64,000 nt of DNA. Origin: Hymenobacter aerophilus DSM 13606. Lineage in GTDB: Bacteria; Bacteroidota; Bacteroidia; Cytophagales; Hymenobacteraceae. Position 1 is the stretch's first letter, and every line of letters begins with the position of its first letter. The stretch lies in the NCBI RefSeq assembly GCF_000382225.1, contig NZ_KB907802.1:62001-126000 (forward strand), in the 5' to 3' direction. The position numbers and the translations under genes were made by a program. Shown one piece after another: positions 9,293 to 18,932 of the stretch. The notes under the pieces are model-generated. The model made no database searches. It was not told where the DNA came from and was given only the letters and a program-made list of their open reading frames with translations.

Positions 9293-9970
9293 ATGAATAA
9301 TATGCTGACTATGAAACCAGACCTAAGTATTTATGGCGACGCCAATACACAGCATAGAGCCGCATATTCCTTGATTATATTCGGTGCAGAAACGCTAAAA
9401 AGAGCAAATATTATAAAAGGAGTTGATAAGCTACGCACATACACGCAGATGATAAAATAAGGTTCACAATACAATAGAGGCGAACTTGTGTATGAATTTA
9501 TTTTTGATTACGTGATTGATTGTGTTAGAATCTCAATGTTTTTTGAAGCATATATGAAGGCTGAACTTATAGTAGCAAACTTCTGCATTCATAATATTAA
9601 TAGAGATGGCGCTAACGATGCTTTAAAGAAATTAGCGAATAAGCAGAGTAGAGCACCTGTCAGCCTGGATGATATCCAGGCTGCTGAACCATTTGTTATC
9701 AATGCAGAAAACAGCGATATAACCCATAAATATTTGAAAAATACAACACTTGGTTTCGGTATTCTAAATTCTTTACATTATCGAAAGTATTATCAGTTTG
9801 ATAATTTTGTTGCAGAGGCTATCAATTAATTTAACCAAGAGAGAAATACGCTTCACTTTAAAGATAAAGCTATTTTTCAGCTTTCGGAAATTTTAGTTAC
9901 TAAACTTGAGCGAATTAATGAATTTGTTGATTCTACAATAGAGAGGTGGAAACAGATGTTTCAGAGGTGA
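9293..9970 (+). pseudogene. Decayed AT-rich reading frame interrupted by two in-frame TAA codons
   Basis: One frame (9293 to the TGA at 9968-9970) reads as protein across the whole stretch but is cut by TAA at 9458-9460 and TAA at 9827-9829. The three pieces are 55 residues from an ATG (MNNMLTMKPDLSIYGDAN), about 120 residues with GELVYEFIFDYVIDCVRIS and FFEAYMKAELIVANF, and 46 residues ending IERWKQMFQR. Only base substitutions, not frameshifts, are needed to explain this. The segment 9140-10000 is strongly AT-rich against its GC-rich surroundings and its codon use differs, pointing to recent transfer followed by loss. I do not recognise the family. The middle piece could still be translated from GTG 9488. 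Confidence 0.6.
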
Positions 9971-10000
9971 AAGATGAATACCATTCTTAGGTTTGCTAGT

Positions 10001-10062
10001 GAGTGTAGAAATAAAAAGGAGCGTGGCAATAGTTGGCCACGCTCCTTTTTATTTCTACACTC
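10001..10062. terminator. Bidirectional terminator with a perfect 27-bp stem
   Basis: The arms 10001-10027 and 10036-10062 are perfectly complementary with an 8-base loop. The GC-rich core GGAGCGTGGC is flanked by A-run and T-run, so both strands give a hairpin followed by U residues. It lies 8 bases beyond the accC stop and shields accC and the AT-rich islet from each other. Confidence 0.9.
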
Positions 10063-10070
10063 AAATACTA

Positions 10071-11585
<1,515 letters not shown>

Positions 11586-11614
11586 GGGGTGGGAGGGGTG
11601 GGAAGGCTGGAAAT

Positions 11615-11734
11615 AGCTGTCATCCTGAGCGCAGCGAAGGCCCTTAGCACACTTGAATGATAAGGGTAGAATTCGCTCTTAACTGATAAGGTCCTTACTG
11701 ATAAGGTCCTTCGCTGCGCTCAGAATGACAGGCT
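11615..11734. repeat. Family A junction inverted repeat with internal tandem duplication
   Basis: The left arm begins AGCTGTCATCCTGAGCGCAG. The right arm is the complement, ending TCAGAATGACAGGCT. ACTGATAAGGTCCTT is duplicated in tandem at 11682-11711, lengthening the inner right side. It lies upstream of accC in the divergent gap. Confidence 0.85.
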
Positions 11735-11821
11735 GTTTTTGGCAAAATGAGGCCGTTCTGATACCCAAAGAAACGACCTTCCGGCCGCACCAAAAAACGG
11801 CCGGGCCGAATTTGGCGGGCG

Positions 11822-11852
11822 TTGGATACGGGGCGGGGAAGGGTTACCTTTG
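11822..11852 (+). promoter_or_regulatory. Promoter of the serine-palmitoyltransferase-like gene
   Basis: TTG at 11822-11824 and TACCTTTG at 11845-11852, 20 bases apart, fit the Bacteroidota -33/-7 consensus. This placement rules out the longer reading frame from 11822 and supports the GTG start at 11939. Confidence 0.65.
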
Positions 11853-11938
11853 CGGATTGCCATAACTTTGCACATATTCCGGCGGTTAAGGTCGCAATCA
11901 TACCCGTCGTTTCCCTTTCACATTCAACCCGTTCCCTC

Positions 11939-13189
11939 GTGGATCTATTTGAAAAGATTGCCGCCAACCGCGGCCCGCTGGGCAGCCACTCGCACTACGC
12001 GCACGGCTATTTCGCATTCCCTAAGCTGGAAGGCGAAATCAAACCCCGCATGATTTTCCGCGGCAAGGAAGTACTTACCTGGAGCCTGAACAATTACCTG
12101 GGCCTGGCCAACCACCCCGAGGTGCGCCGCGCCGACGCCGAGGCCGCCGCCGAGTTCGGTATGGCCCTGCCCATGGGCGCGCGCATGATGAGCGGCAACT
12201 CCAACCTGCACGAGCAGCTGGAAAACGAGTTGGCCGAGTTCATCAAAAAGCCTGAGGTGATGCTGCTCAACTTCGGCTACCAGGGCGTGGTGTCGATTAT
12301 CGACGCCATGGTGGGCCGCCACGACGTGATTGTGTACGATGCCGAGTCGCACGCCTGCATTATTGACGGGGTGCGCCTGCACGCCGGCAAGCGCTTCGTG
12401 TACATGCACAACGACATGGCCAGCCTCGAAAAGCAGCTTGAGCGCGCCCAGCGCATCACCGACGCCAGCGGCGGTGGCATTCTCGTGATTACCGAGGGCG
12501 TATTCGGCATGTCGGGCAATCAGGGCGACCTGCGCGGTGTTCTTAAGCTGAAGGAGAAATTCCAGTTCCGCCTGTTCGTCGATGATGCCCACGGCTTCGG
12601 CACTATGGGCGCTACCGGTGCCGGAACGGGCGAAGAACAGGGCGTGCAGGACGGCATCGACCTTTATTTTTCGACCTTCGCCAAGAGCATGGCCAGCATC
12701 GGCGCGTTCGTGGCGGGCCCCGAGAACGTAATTGAATATTTGCGCTACAACATGCGCAGCCAGATTTTCGCCAAAAGCCTGCCCATGCCGCTGGTAGTGG
12801 GTGCCCTGAAGCGTTTGGAGCTGCTGCGCACCAAGCCCGAGCTCAAGGAAAACCTCTGGACCATCGTGCGGGCCCTGCAGAGCGGTCTGCGCGAGAAAGG
12901 CTTCAACCTGGGCACGACGACTTCGCCCGTTACGCCGGTAATGCTGGCCGGCCAGATTGGCGACGCAGTGCAGATAACCTTCGATTTACGCGAGAATTAC
13001 GGCATTTTCTGCTCTATCGTGGTGTATCCGGTGGTTCCCAAAGACGTGATTATGCTGCGCCTCATCCCGACGGCCGTGCACACGCTCGACGATGTGGAGC
13101 AGACCATCAAGGCCTTCGAAATTGTGCAGGATAAGCTGGCAAAAGGGCTTTATTCCAAAGCAGAAGTGCCTGCCGGGCTGGCAGACTAA
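11939..13189 (+). CDS. Alpha-oxoamine synthase, probable serine palmitoyltransferase
   Basis: PLP-dependent enzyme of the KBL/AONS/SPT family. It condenses an acyl-CoA with an amino acid with decarboxylation. VYDAESHACIIDGVRL (about residue 135), FVDDAHGFGTMGATGAGTGE (about residue 215) and the PLP lysine in STFAKSMASIGAF (about residue 244) are visible. The S-x-AS-I-G context resembles serine palmitoyltransferases, which Bacteroidota use to make sphingolipids. The GTG at 11939 (MDLFEKIAANRGPLGSHSHY) is chosen because the promoter lies inside the longer frame. The length is 416 residues. Glycine C-acetyltransferase remains possible, since no lipid genes are adjacent. Confidence 0.75.
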   Translation: MDLFEKIAANRGPLGSHSHYAHGYFAFPKLEGEIKPRMIFRGKEVLTWSLNNYLGLANHPEVRRADAEAAAEFGMALPMGARMMSGNSNLHEQLENELAEFIKKPEVMLLNFGYQGVVSIIDAMVGRHDVIVYDAESHACIIDGVRLHAGKRFVYMHNDMASLEKQLERAQRITDASGGGILVITEGVFGMSGNQGDLRGVLKLKEKFQFRLFVDDAHGFGTMGATGAGTGEEQGVQDGIDLYFSTFAKSMASIGAFVAGPENVIEYLRYNMRSQIFAKSLPMPLVVGALKRLELLRTKPELKENLWTIVRALQSGLREKGFNLGTTTSPVTPVMLAGQIGDAVQITFDLRENYGIFCSIVVYPVVPKDVIMLRLIPTAVHTLDDVEQTIKAFEIVQDKLAKGLYSKAEVPAGLAD

Positions 13190-13200
13190 CTTCGCCCCGC

Positions 13201-13250
13201 CTAAATACAAAAGCCAGCTTCCATCTGCGGAGGCTGGCTTTTGTATTTAG
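13201..13250 (+). terminator. Terminator after the SPT-like gene
   Basis: The arms 13201-13218 and 13233-13250 are a perfect 18-bp complement, extended inward by a few pairs. The 3' side has TTTTGTATTT, so it works as an intrinsic terminator on this strand. Confidence 0.85.
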
Positions 13251-13431
13251 CACTTTATTGAGATGCGCTTGCTGCCCTCTGCGGCCTGGCGGGCGGGCTG
13301 GAAGGGTAAAAAGGGCTTCGGGAGGCCGTGAGGAGGGTTTAAGAAAAAAACTTGAATAATTGCTTGTATTTGAAATCCCTGTATATTGGGGCCGAATCTT
13401 TTCATTTCCACATCCCATACCCCCTCCCAAA

Positions 13432-13698
13432 ATGAGCAATTTTAGCAAACTGAAGGACCTCGTGATGTCGCTCGAAGGTGACTTCGAGAAGTTCTACGAC
13501 AAGCAGAACTCGGCCGCTGGTACCCGCGTGCGTAAAGGCATGCAGGAGCTGAAGAACATGGCCCAGGAAATCCGCACCGAGGTGCAGAACAAGAAGAACG
13601 ATGCCGCTCCGGCTGCTGGTGCTGCCGGCGCTGGTGCCAAGAAGGCCGCTCCGGCCGCTGGTGCTGCCAAGAAGGCTGCTCCTGCCAAGAAGAAGTAA
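13432..13698 (+). CDS. Histone H1-like DNA-binding protein (Hc1 family)
   Basis: 88 residues. A small basic nucleoid protein. The N-terminal part, MSNFSKLKDLVMSLEGDFEK to about residue 55, matches the Hc1-type coiled region found widely in Bacteroidota. The C-terminal part is a low-complexity Ala/Pro/Lys tail (GAKKAAPAAGAAKKAAPAKKK), as in chlamydial Hc1 and H1 tails, that should bind DNA by charge. The ATG at 13432 is chosen over a longer frame because the family begins there. A possible promoter is TTG near 13364 with TATATTGG near 13383. A strong terminator follows, so it is monocistronic. Confidence 0.85.
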   Translation: MSNFSKLKDLVMSLEGDFEKFYDKQNSAAGTRVRKGMQELKNMAQEIRTEVQNKKNDAAPAAGAAGAGAKKAAPAAGAAKKAAPAKKK

Positions 13699-13729
13699 GT
13701 AGCCCGGCCGCCCAGCGGCCACTACTACC

Positions 13730-13775
13730 AAAAAAGGGAGGCCCCGCCGATATTCGGCGGGGCCTCCCTTTTTTT
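13730..13775 (+). terminator. Strong intrinsic terminator after the Hc1 gene
   Basis: AAAAAAGGGAGGCCCCGCCG pairs with CGGCGGGGCCTCCCTTTTTT around the loop ATATT. The A/T flanks make it usable from both strands. Confidence 0.93.
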
Positions 13776-13781
13776 GGCTTG

Positions 13782-13862
13782 GATATGAGAACTGAGAGGT
13801 GAGATATGAGAAGTGAGCTGTTAAATAGTTTTTCTCATATCTCACCTCTCAGTTCTCATATC
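13782..13862. repeat. Junction palindrome, TGAGA word family, 31-bp perfect arms
   Basis: The arms 13782-13812 and 13832-13862 are perfectly complementary with a 19-base loop. They are built from GATATGAGA and GAGGTGAG words. It lies between the Hc1 terminator and the end of tyrS, ending 7 bases from the tyrS stop codon. The same word family recurs between hisG and hisD. Confidence 0.9.
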
Positions 13863-13869
13863 TAAAAAA

Positions 13870-15192
13870 CTACACCAGCTTCAGCAGGAAGTAGTTCTTC
13901 TTGCCCTTCTGAGCCACGAGGTACTGGCCAAGCAGCGGCGTTACGTCGGTGGCCAGGTGCTCGGGCGCGACTTTTTCGCGGTTCAGGCTCACGCCGCCGG
14001 CCTGCATCATCTTGCGGGCCTCGCCTTTGGAGGGGAAGATGGTGCCGCCGGTGGCCTCGCTCAGCAGGCTGACCACGTTCATCTCGGCCAGCTCAGCGCG
14101 GGGTACTTCCAGCCGCGGTACGCCGGCGAATACGTCGAGCAGCGTAGCCTCATCGAGCGAGGCCAGCTCGCCGCCCCCGAACAACACCTGCGAGGCCGCC
14201 AGGGCCGCTTCGTAGGCTTCCGCGCCATGTACGCGGGTGGTTACCTGCTCGGCCAGGGCCTTTTGCAGGATGCGCTTGTGCGGAGCCTCGGCGTGCTCGG
14301 CTTCCAGAGCCTCAATTTCAGGCTGAGTCAGCAGCGTGAAGACGCGGATGAGGCGGGGCACGTCGGCGTCGGCGGCGTTGAGGAAGAACTGGTAGAACTG
14401 GTAGGGGCTGGTCAGCGAAGCATCGAGCCAGACGGTGCCGGTTTCGCTCTTGCCGTATTTGGTGCCGTCGGCCTTGGTGATGAGCTGGCCGGTGAGGGCG
14501 TAGGCTTTGGCGGGCTTCTGCGCGCCTTCTTCCGGCTCGGCGGTGCCCATACGGCGGATAAGCTCGGTGCCGGTCGTGATGTTGCCCCACTGGTCGGAGG
14601 CGCCCATTTGCAGGGTGCAGCCGTAGGTGCGGAACAGGTGCACAAAATCGTAGCCCTGCAGCAGCTGGTAGCTGAACTCGGTGTAGCTCAGGCCCTCGGC
14701 GCCCGAGTTTTCGTCGCCGCTGATGCGGCGCTTCACCGAATCCTTGGCCATCATGTAGTTTACCGTCAGGTGCTTGCCCACTTCGCGCAGGAAACCCAGG
14801 AAGCCAAAGTCCTTGAACCAGTCGTAGTTGTTGACCACCAGCGCGCCGGTGGGCGAATCGTCGAAGACCAGAAACTTCTCCAGCTGGGCCCGGATGCCGG
14901 CCTGGTTGCGGCGCAGGGCCTCCTCATCGAGCAGGTTGCGCTCGGCGGATTTGCCCGAGGGGTCGCCAATCATGCCGGTGGCGCCGCCCACCAGGGCCAG
15001 GGGGCGGTGGCCGGCGCGCTGCAGATGCACCAGCAGCATAATGGTAGCCAGGTTGCCGATGTGCAGCGAGGGCGCGGTGGGGTCGAAGCCGATGTAGCCG
15101 CTGATGGGCGCATTCTGGCGCAGGTGCTCGTCGGTGCCGGGCATCATGTCGTGAAACATGCCGCGCCAGCGCAGTTCTTCAATCAGGTCCAT
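13870..15192 (-). CDS. tyrS: Tyrosyl-tRNA synthetase
   Basis: 440 residues. Class I synthetase charging tRNA-Tyr. The ATP-binding HIGH-like element is [15 protein letters not shown] (about residue 40). The KMSKS-like loop is [13 protein letters not shown] (about residue 240). [18 protein letters not shown] and [13 protein letters not shown] are typical TyrRS motifs. A C-terminal S4 domain ends [15 protein letters not shown] chose the ATG at 15192 ([19 protein letters not shown]), which matches the family start; the longer frame would run through its own promoter. It is divergent from holA. Confidence 0.95.
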   Translation of the reverse strand: MDLIEELRWRGMFHDMMPGTDEHLRQNAPISGYIGFDPTAPSLHIGNLATIMLLVHLQRAGHRPLALVGGATGMIGDPSGKSAERNLLDEEALRRNQAGIRAQLEKFLVFDDSPTGALVVNNYDWFKDFGFLGFLREVGKHLTVNYMMAKDSVKRRISGDENSGAEGLSYTEFSYQLLQGYDFVHLFRTYGCTLQMGASDQWGNITTGTELIRRMGTAEPEEGAQKPAKAYALTGQLITKADGTKYGKSETGTVWLDASLTSPYQFYQFFLNAADADVPRLIRVFTLLTQPEIEALEAEHAEAPHKRILQKALAEQVTTRVHGAEAYEAALAASQVLFGGGELASLDEATLLDVFAGVPRLEVPRAELAEMNVVSLLSEATGGTIFPSKGEARKMMQAGGVSLNREKVAPEHLATDVTPLLGQYLVAQKGKKNYFLLKLV

Positions 15193-15285
15193 GGAAAGAG
15201 TTGTCAGGGGGTAGTTGTCAGTTGTCGGGCAGGCAATACCGCTCCGGGGCGGGGTGCCCGCGGTGCGAAGTTCCGGCGCAGGGCA

Positions 15286-15293
15286 CAAAGGTA
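15286..15293 (-). promoter_or_regulatory. -7 box of tyrS
   Basis: On the minus strand this reads TACCTTTG, 94 bases upstream of the tyrS start. It is back to back with the holA box 12 bases away, so the two polymerases probably compete. Confidence 0.6.
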
Positions 15294-15305
15294 GCGGCTC
15301 GGCGG

Positions 15306-15313
15306 TACCTTTG
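15306..15313 (+). promoter_or_regulatory. -7 box of holA
   Basis: TACCTTTG lies 76 bases before the holA ATG. The -33 region would overlap the tyrS -7 box. Confidence 0.6.
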
Positions 15314-15388
15314 TTACGACTGGCGGGCGGGCTTTCGGAAGTGCACGCGGGAGCCTGACAACTGACAACGACCAACTGACAACTCATT

Positions 15389-16465
15389 ATGCCTGTTTCC
15401 ACGCCCGACGAAATCCTGGCCCAGCTCAAGCAGCGGCAGTTTGCGCCCGTGTACTTTCTGCAGGGCGAGGAGCCGTACTACATCGATCTGGTGGCCGATT
15501 TGCTCGAAAAGCACGTGCTGCCCGAGGCCGACAAGGGCTTCAACCAGGTAGTGCTGTATGGCAAGGACACCGACGTGGCCGGCATTCTGGGTCAGGCCAA
15601 GCGGTTTCCGATGATGGCCGAGCGCTCGGTGGTGATTGTGAAGGAGGCCCAGGCCGTGGCCGATCTGGAGAGCGAGAAAGCCTGGCCGTTTCTGGAAGCC
15701 TACCTGAAAAACCCACTGCAAAGCACCGTGCTGGTGTTCTGCTACAAGCACAAAACCCTCGACGCTCGCAAAAAGCTGGGCAAGCTGCTGGCCGGCGACA
15801 AGAAAACGCCCGCCCCCGCCGGCACCGTACTGCTGACCAGCAAGAAGCTCTACGACAACCAGGTGGCGCCCTGGCTCAGCCAGTACGTGCGCTCGAAAGG
15901 CCAGCAGATTACGCCCCAGGCCACCGCCATGCTGGCCGAATACATCGGCGGCGAGCTGAGCCGGCTCACCAACGAGGTGGACAAGATGCTGCTCAACCTG
16001 CTGCCCGGCCACAGCATCGACGAGGATTTGGTGCAGCGCATGGTGGGCATCAGCAAGGAGTACAACATCTTCGAGCTGCAGAGCGCGCTGGTGCGGCGCG
16101 ACGTGCTCAAGGCCAACCGCATCCTGCTCTACTTCGAGGCCAACCCCAAAAACAACCCCATCATCCCCAACCTTACGCTGCTGTTCAACTTCTTCTCGCG
16201 GCTGCTGGCGTTGCACCAGCTGCCCAACCCCAGCGAGGCCGACTGGCTGAAAATGGGCCTGCGCTTCCCCATCCAGCGCCGCGACTACCAGACCGGCCTC
16301 AAGGTGTTCGACTTCGGCCGCTGCCGCGACATCGTGCACCTCATCCGCCGCGCCGACGCCCAGAGCAAGGGAATAGAATCGGGCTCGATGAGCGACGGCG
16401 AAATCCTGCGCGAGCTGGTGTGGCTGGTGCTGCACCCCGTGCCCCTACACGCCGTAACGGGGTAG
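15389..16465 (+). CDS. holA: DNA polymerase III delta subunit
   Basis: 358 residues. The delta subunit of the clamp loader, which opens the beta sliding clamp. The N-terminus [20 protein letters not shown] leads to [20 protein letters not shown], the usual delta start. VYGKD-like text and the central [20 protein letters not shown] and [10 protein letters not shown] match the family. [20 protein letters not shown] near residue 225 is also characteristic. ATG 15389 follows directly after the GACAACTCATT leader. It is divergent from tyrS. Confidence 0.93.
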   Translation: MPVSTPDEILAQLKQRQFAPVYFLQGEEPYYIDLVADLLEKHVLPEADKGFNQVVLYGKDTDVAGILGQAKRFPMMAERSVVIVKEAQAVADLESEKAWPFLEAYLKNPLQSTVLVFCYKHKTLDARKKLGKLLAGDKKTPAPAGTVLLTSKKLYDNQVAPWLSQYVRSKGQQITPQATAMLAEYIGGELSRLTNEVDKMLLNLLPGHSIDEDLVQRMVGISKEYNIFELQSALVRRDVLKANRILLYFEANPKNNPIIPNLTLLFNFFSRLLALHQLPNPSEADWLKMGLRFPIQRRDYQTGLKVFDFGRCRDIVHLIRRADAQSKGIESGSMSDGEILRELVWLVLHPVPLHAVTG

Positions 16466-16479
16466 GGCCGCCCGCCCAA

Positions 16480-16564
16480 CGCCCCCGGGCTGAAGCCCCG
16501 GGCTACGGAGCGCAGCAGAACCAGAACTACCTGCTGACTAGCCCAGGGCTTCAGCCCGGGGGCT
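16480..16564. repeat. GC-rich junction inverted repeat (CCCCGGGCTGAAGCC family)
   Basis: The left arm CGCCCCCGGGCTGAAGCCCC (from 16480) pairs with the right arm from 16539 to 16563. Each arm is itself palindromic around GGGCTGAAGCCC, so it can also fold as two small hairpins. It lies 15 bases after the holA stop. Confidence 0.85.
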
Positions 16565-16617
16565 TGGGCTCGATACTAAGCAGGGTGCTACCTTGCCGCT
16601 CGTATCAACTTTCTCCC

Positions 16618-16884
16618 ATGCAGGTTCTCGACATCATTGCCATTTCGCCCCAGGAAACCTTGCTGGTGGGCTACCCAACCGAAACCCTGCGGCCCGGCCC
16701 CTGGGAGCTGCGGCGCAACGGCGAGCTGGTGGCCACCGTGGAAGTAACCGGCCAGGCCGCCACCGAGGCCGACCAGAAAGGCAAGCTGGCCCCGCCCGGC
16801 GTGGTGATGTGCCGGGGCCGCATCGACCGGAAAGGGTTCGATTTCACCCGCGACGAGGTGACGCTGGTGCAGCCGGCGCAGTAG
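16618..16884 (+). CDS. Hypothetical protein, 88 residues
   Basis: The small soluble protein begins MQVLDIIAISPQETLLVGYP and is mostly predicted beta strands (PGPWELRRNGELVATVEV, PGVVMCRGRIDRKGFDFTRD). No membrane segment or signal is visible. It looks like a small beta-barrel-type domain, but I do not recognise the family. A weak -7-like TACCTTGC lies about 30 bases upstream. Codon use is normal for the region. It is convergent with gpmA, with only 17 bases between them. Confidence 0.65.
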   Translation: MQVLDIIAISPQETLLVGYPTETLRPGPWELRRNGELVATVEVTGQAATEADQKGKLAPPGVVMCRGRIDRKGFDFTRDEVTLVQPAQ

Positions 16885-16901
16885 AATTGGGAGAAGTGCC
16901 G

Positions 16902-17507
16902 CTAAAGCACCCGCAGCTGCTCGATGCGCAAATCGGCCGTGAGGTCGTACACGCGGGCGCCGCCGGTCGGAATTTCCAGGTCCAGGACTTGCTGGGCGCT
17001 CAGGCCCTCCAGATACATGGCCAGGCCGCGGAGCGAGTTGCCGTGGGCTACCACCAGTACGTGCTGGTCGTGTGCGAGGTGGGGCCGAATGTGGGCCTCG
17101 TAGTAGGCTACGGCCCGCGTGCGGGTCTGGGCCAGGCTTTCGCCGCCGGGCGGCACCAGGTTGTAGCTGCGCCGCCACTGCTGCACCTGCCCGGCCCCGT
17201 ACTGGCGGGCGGTTTCGGCCTTGTTGAGGCCCTGCAGCTGGCCGTAATTGCGCTCGTTGAGGGCCTTGTTGCGGTGGATGGACAGGGCGGTCTGGCCGAG
17301 GTCTTCCAGAATGATGCGCAGGGTTTCGTTGGCCCGCCTGAGCACCGAGGTAAAGGCCACATCGAAGCGGAAGCCCCGGAGCCTGGTGGCCGCGTCGTGG
17401 GCCTGCTGCTCGCCCAGCGGCGTCAGCTCCACGTCCAGCTCGCCAGTGAACAGGTTTAGGAGGTTGTACACGGACTGACCGTGGCGCACAAGCACGAGCT
17501 GAGCCAT
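16902..17507 (-). CDS. gpmA: 2,3-bisphosphoglycerate-dependent phosphoglycerate mutase
   Basis: 201 residues, shorter than E. coli GpmA (250), a common length in this phylum. It interconverts 3- and 2-phosphoglycerate in glycolysis. The catalytic histidine lies in LVLVRHGQSVYN (residues 4-15). FTGELDVELTPLGEQQA, TSVLRRANETL, LNERNYGQLQGLNK and VVAHGNSLRGLAMYLEGLS follow in the correct order, including the second active-site His. The start ATG at 17507 gives MAQLVLVRHG. Other histidine-phosphatase family members lack the ERNYG segment, so the assignment is good. Confidence 0.92.
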   Translation of the reverse strand: MAQLVLVRHGQSVYNLLNLFTGELDVELTPLGEQQAHDAATRLRGFRFDVAFTSVLRRANETLRIILEDLGQTALSIHRNKALNERNYGQLQGLNKAETARQYGAGQVQQWRRSYNLVPPGGESLAQTRTRAVAYYEAHIRPHLAHDQHVLVVAHGNSLRGLAMYLEGLSAQQVLDLEIPTGGARVYDLTADLRIEQLRVL

Positions 17508-17611
17508 TGAAGCGGGAATGTGTGAGCTGAGACTGCCGGCAACCTACCACCCGGCAGATGGCGGCCGCATGAAGTAACGGCAACGTAGAGAAGCGTAGCG
17601 GGCAGTAGTCC

Positions 17612-17644
17612 AAAAAAATACCCCGACACAGCGTGCCGGGGTAT
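17612..17644 (-). terminator. Intrinsic terminator of the 17679-18104 gene
   Basis: Read on the minus strand, ATACCCCG pairs with CGGGGTAT and is followed by TTTTTTT. It lies 34 bases past the stop codon of the gene ending at 17679. Confidence 0.85.
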
Positions 17645-17678
17645 TGGGGAGGGGGGCGTAGCCTGCAGTTGGCGCCGT

Positions 17679-18104
17679 TTACGCACCGAGGGTAGCGCGA
17701 TGAGCCGCAATGCCGGCCAGCGCGGCCGTGAGCACATCTACCTGGCCCTGCACCTGGGCGGCGTCCACGGTTTTCAGGAAGCGGTCGGTGCCGGCGGTGC
17801 TGCGGTTGCTGCGCATGATTTTCTTGCGCTGGGCCTGGAGCAGCTCCAGGTTGTCGAGGGCATCCTGCTGCTGCTGGGGCGTGAGGCCGGGTAGGGCAGC
17901 CTGGCCCTGAGCGGTCAGAATCTCCCCGTCTTTTTTGGCCAGGGCGGCCGCGCCGCTGGCCTGGCTGCGGTCGGCGCGCTCGTCGGCCAGGTCGAGGCCG
18001 GTGTCGCGGTAGCTGTAGGTTTTCAGCTCGAAATTGACGTCGGCGGTGGCCGCGTCGCACTCGGCCCAGGTGGTGAGCAGGCTGTAATCGGGACTCATGG
18101 GCAT
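17679..18104 (-). CDS. Hypothetical protein, 141 residues
   Basis: The protein is soluble and mostly helical, beginning MPMSPDYSLLTTWAECDAAT. It is rich in Ala, Gln, Leu and Asp, with LTPQQQQDALDNLELLQAQR in the middle, which looks like a helical bundle. A start at the second Met (18098) is equally possible. No signal peptide or motif is recognised. It has its own terminator. It is followed upstream, on the same strand, by the helix-turn-helix gene starting at 18818, so the two could share a transcript. Confidence 0.65.
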   Translation of the reverse strand: MPMSPDYSLLTTWAECDAATADVNFELKTYSYRDTGLDLADERADRSQASGAAALAKKDGEILTAQGQAALPGLTPQQQQDALDNLELLQAQRKKIMRSNRSTAGTDRFLKTVDAAQVQGQVDVLTAALAGIAAHRATLGA

Positions 18105-18158
18105 AAGGGGGTAAAAGATTAATGAAAAGAAGGTTACTGCGCTAAATATAGGTGGCGG

Positions 18159-18818
18159 CTAATTCGTTTGCAAGTAGGCTGGCAGCAGCGCCGTGGCCAG
18201 GGCTTCGGCCTCGGCGAGCAGGCCGGCCGCCTGGGCCCGCAGGCGGTGGTAGCGCCCGACTTCGGCAGCGGAAAGGGGGGCGGCGCGATGCGCCAGCCAG
18301 GCCCGCAGCCAGCGGGCGTGGTCGAGGGCGCGGGCCGGGTCGGTGGGGTCGGCGGCCTGGGCCAGAGCCGCGGCCAGGGCCTGGGCGGCGGGCGTATCGG
18401 GGGCGGCGACCGGGGGCGCGGCGGGGTTGGGCGGCGGGAGCAGGGCGGGCAGGGCGGCGGCCCAGCGGGCGGCTACGTGGGCGCGGGCGGCCAGCGCGTC
18501 GGCCTCGGCTAGCAGCCCTTCGGCGCGGTGGCGGCACACCCGCTGCCGGAAGTCGAGGTCGGCCGCCTCGGGGGCGGGCGTGAGAGGCGGCAGGGCCGCG
18601 CCGGGGCCGGGGTGGGCGGGCACGGCGGGCGGGGGCAGCTGCAACAGCAACGGCAGCAGCACCGCCCGCACGGCCGCCGACAGGGGCCGCCGCCCGCTTT
18701 CCAGGTCGCGCACCAGCGGCGCACTGATGCCCAGGTACAGCGCCAGCTCGGCCTGCGTGAGGCCAAACCAGGCCCGTACGCGGGCTATTAGCGAATCGGG
18801 CGGGGGTAAACGGGACAT
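18159..18818 (-). CDS. Helix-turn-helix (XRE-type) regulator with long Ala/Pro-rich C-terminus
   Basis: 219 residues from MSRLPPPDSLIARVRAWFGL. Residues 10-45 form an XRE-type helix-turn-helix (LTQAELALYLGISAPLVRDL ESGRRPLS). The remaining ~170 residues are Ala/Leu/Pro-rich helices of unknown function (HRAEGLLAEADALAARAHVA). The ATG at 18818 is preferred over a start at 18869 because the latter frame overlaps the operator-like repeats. Those repeats (18831-18896) suggest autoregulation. The gene lies downstream of the type IIG restriction-modification gene on the same strand, so it might be a controller of that system, but spacing and sequence do not prove it. Confidence 0.75.
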   Translation of the reverse strand: MSRLPPPDSLIARVRAWFGLTQAELALYLGISAPLVRDLESGRRPLSAAVRAVLLPLLLQLPPPAVPAHPGPGAALPPLTPAPEAADLDFRQRVCRHRAEGLLAEADALAARAHVAARWAAALPALLPPPNPAAPPVAAPDTPAAQALAAALAQAADPTDPARALDHARWLRAWLAHRAAPLSAAEVGRYHRLRAQAAGLLAEAEALATALLPAYLQTN

Positions 18819-18830
18819 GAGAAAGGGCAG

Positions 18831-18896
18831 TTGCGCTGTTTCTAGATCATTAAATAGAAAACAGCGCAATATAATCTACATATATTGCGCTGTTTT
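18831..18896. promoter_or_regulatory. Candidate operator: three TTGCGCTGTTT half-sites
   Basis: AAAACAGCGCAATATA (18858-18873) and TATATTGCGCTGTTTT (18881-18896) are perfect complements with a 7-base spacer. A third half-site, TTGCGCTGTTT, lies at 18831-18841, between the palindrome and the start of the helix-turn-helix gene. The arrangement is typical of a dimeric repressor operator with a promoter-proximal half-site. Confidence 0.65.
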
Positions 18897-18932
18897 TGAT
18901 AATAATAAGTAAAAAGCGCGCAAAGGCAATGC

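Larger units (their letters stand above)
15200..15383. repeat. Inverted repeat bracketing the divergent tyrS/holA promoters
   Basis: The left arm (15200-15227, GTTGTCAGGGGGTAGTTGTC...) and right arm (15357-15383, GACAACTGACAACGACCAAC...) are imperfect complements. They lie 8 bases before the tyrS start and 5 bases before the holA start. Both genes therefore get the same kind of CAACTGACAAC leader, and both -7 boxes lie within the loop. Confidence 0.8.

Noticed and set aside
9458..9829. Programmed stop-codon read-through or recoding in the AT-rich frame
   Set aside because: Two plain TAA codons without recognisable recoding signals in a segment with decayed composition are better explained by mutation.
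13957..15294. 445-codon plus-strand frame opposite tyrS
   Set aside because: Antisense of a well-supported tyrosyl-tRNA synthetase.
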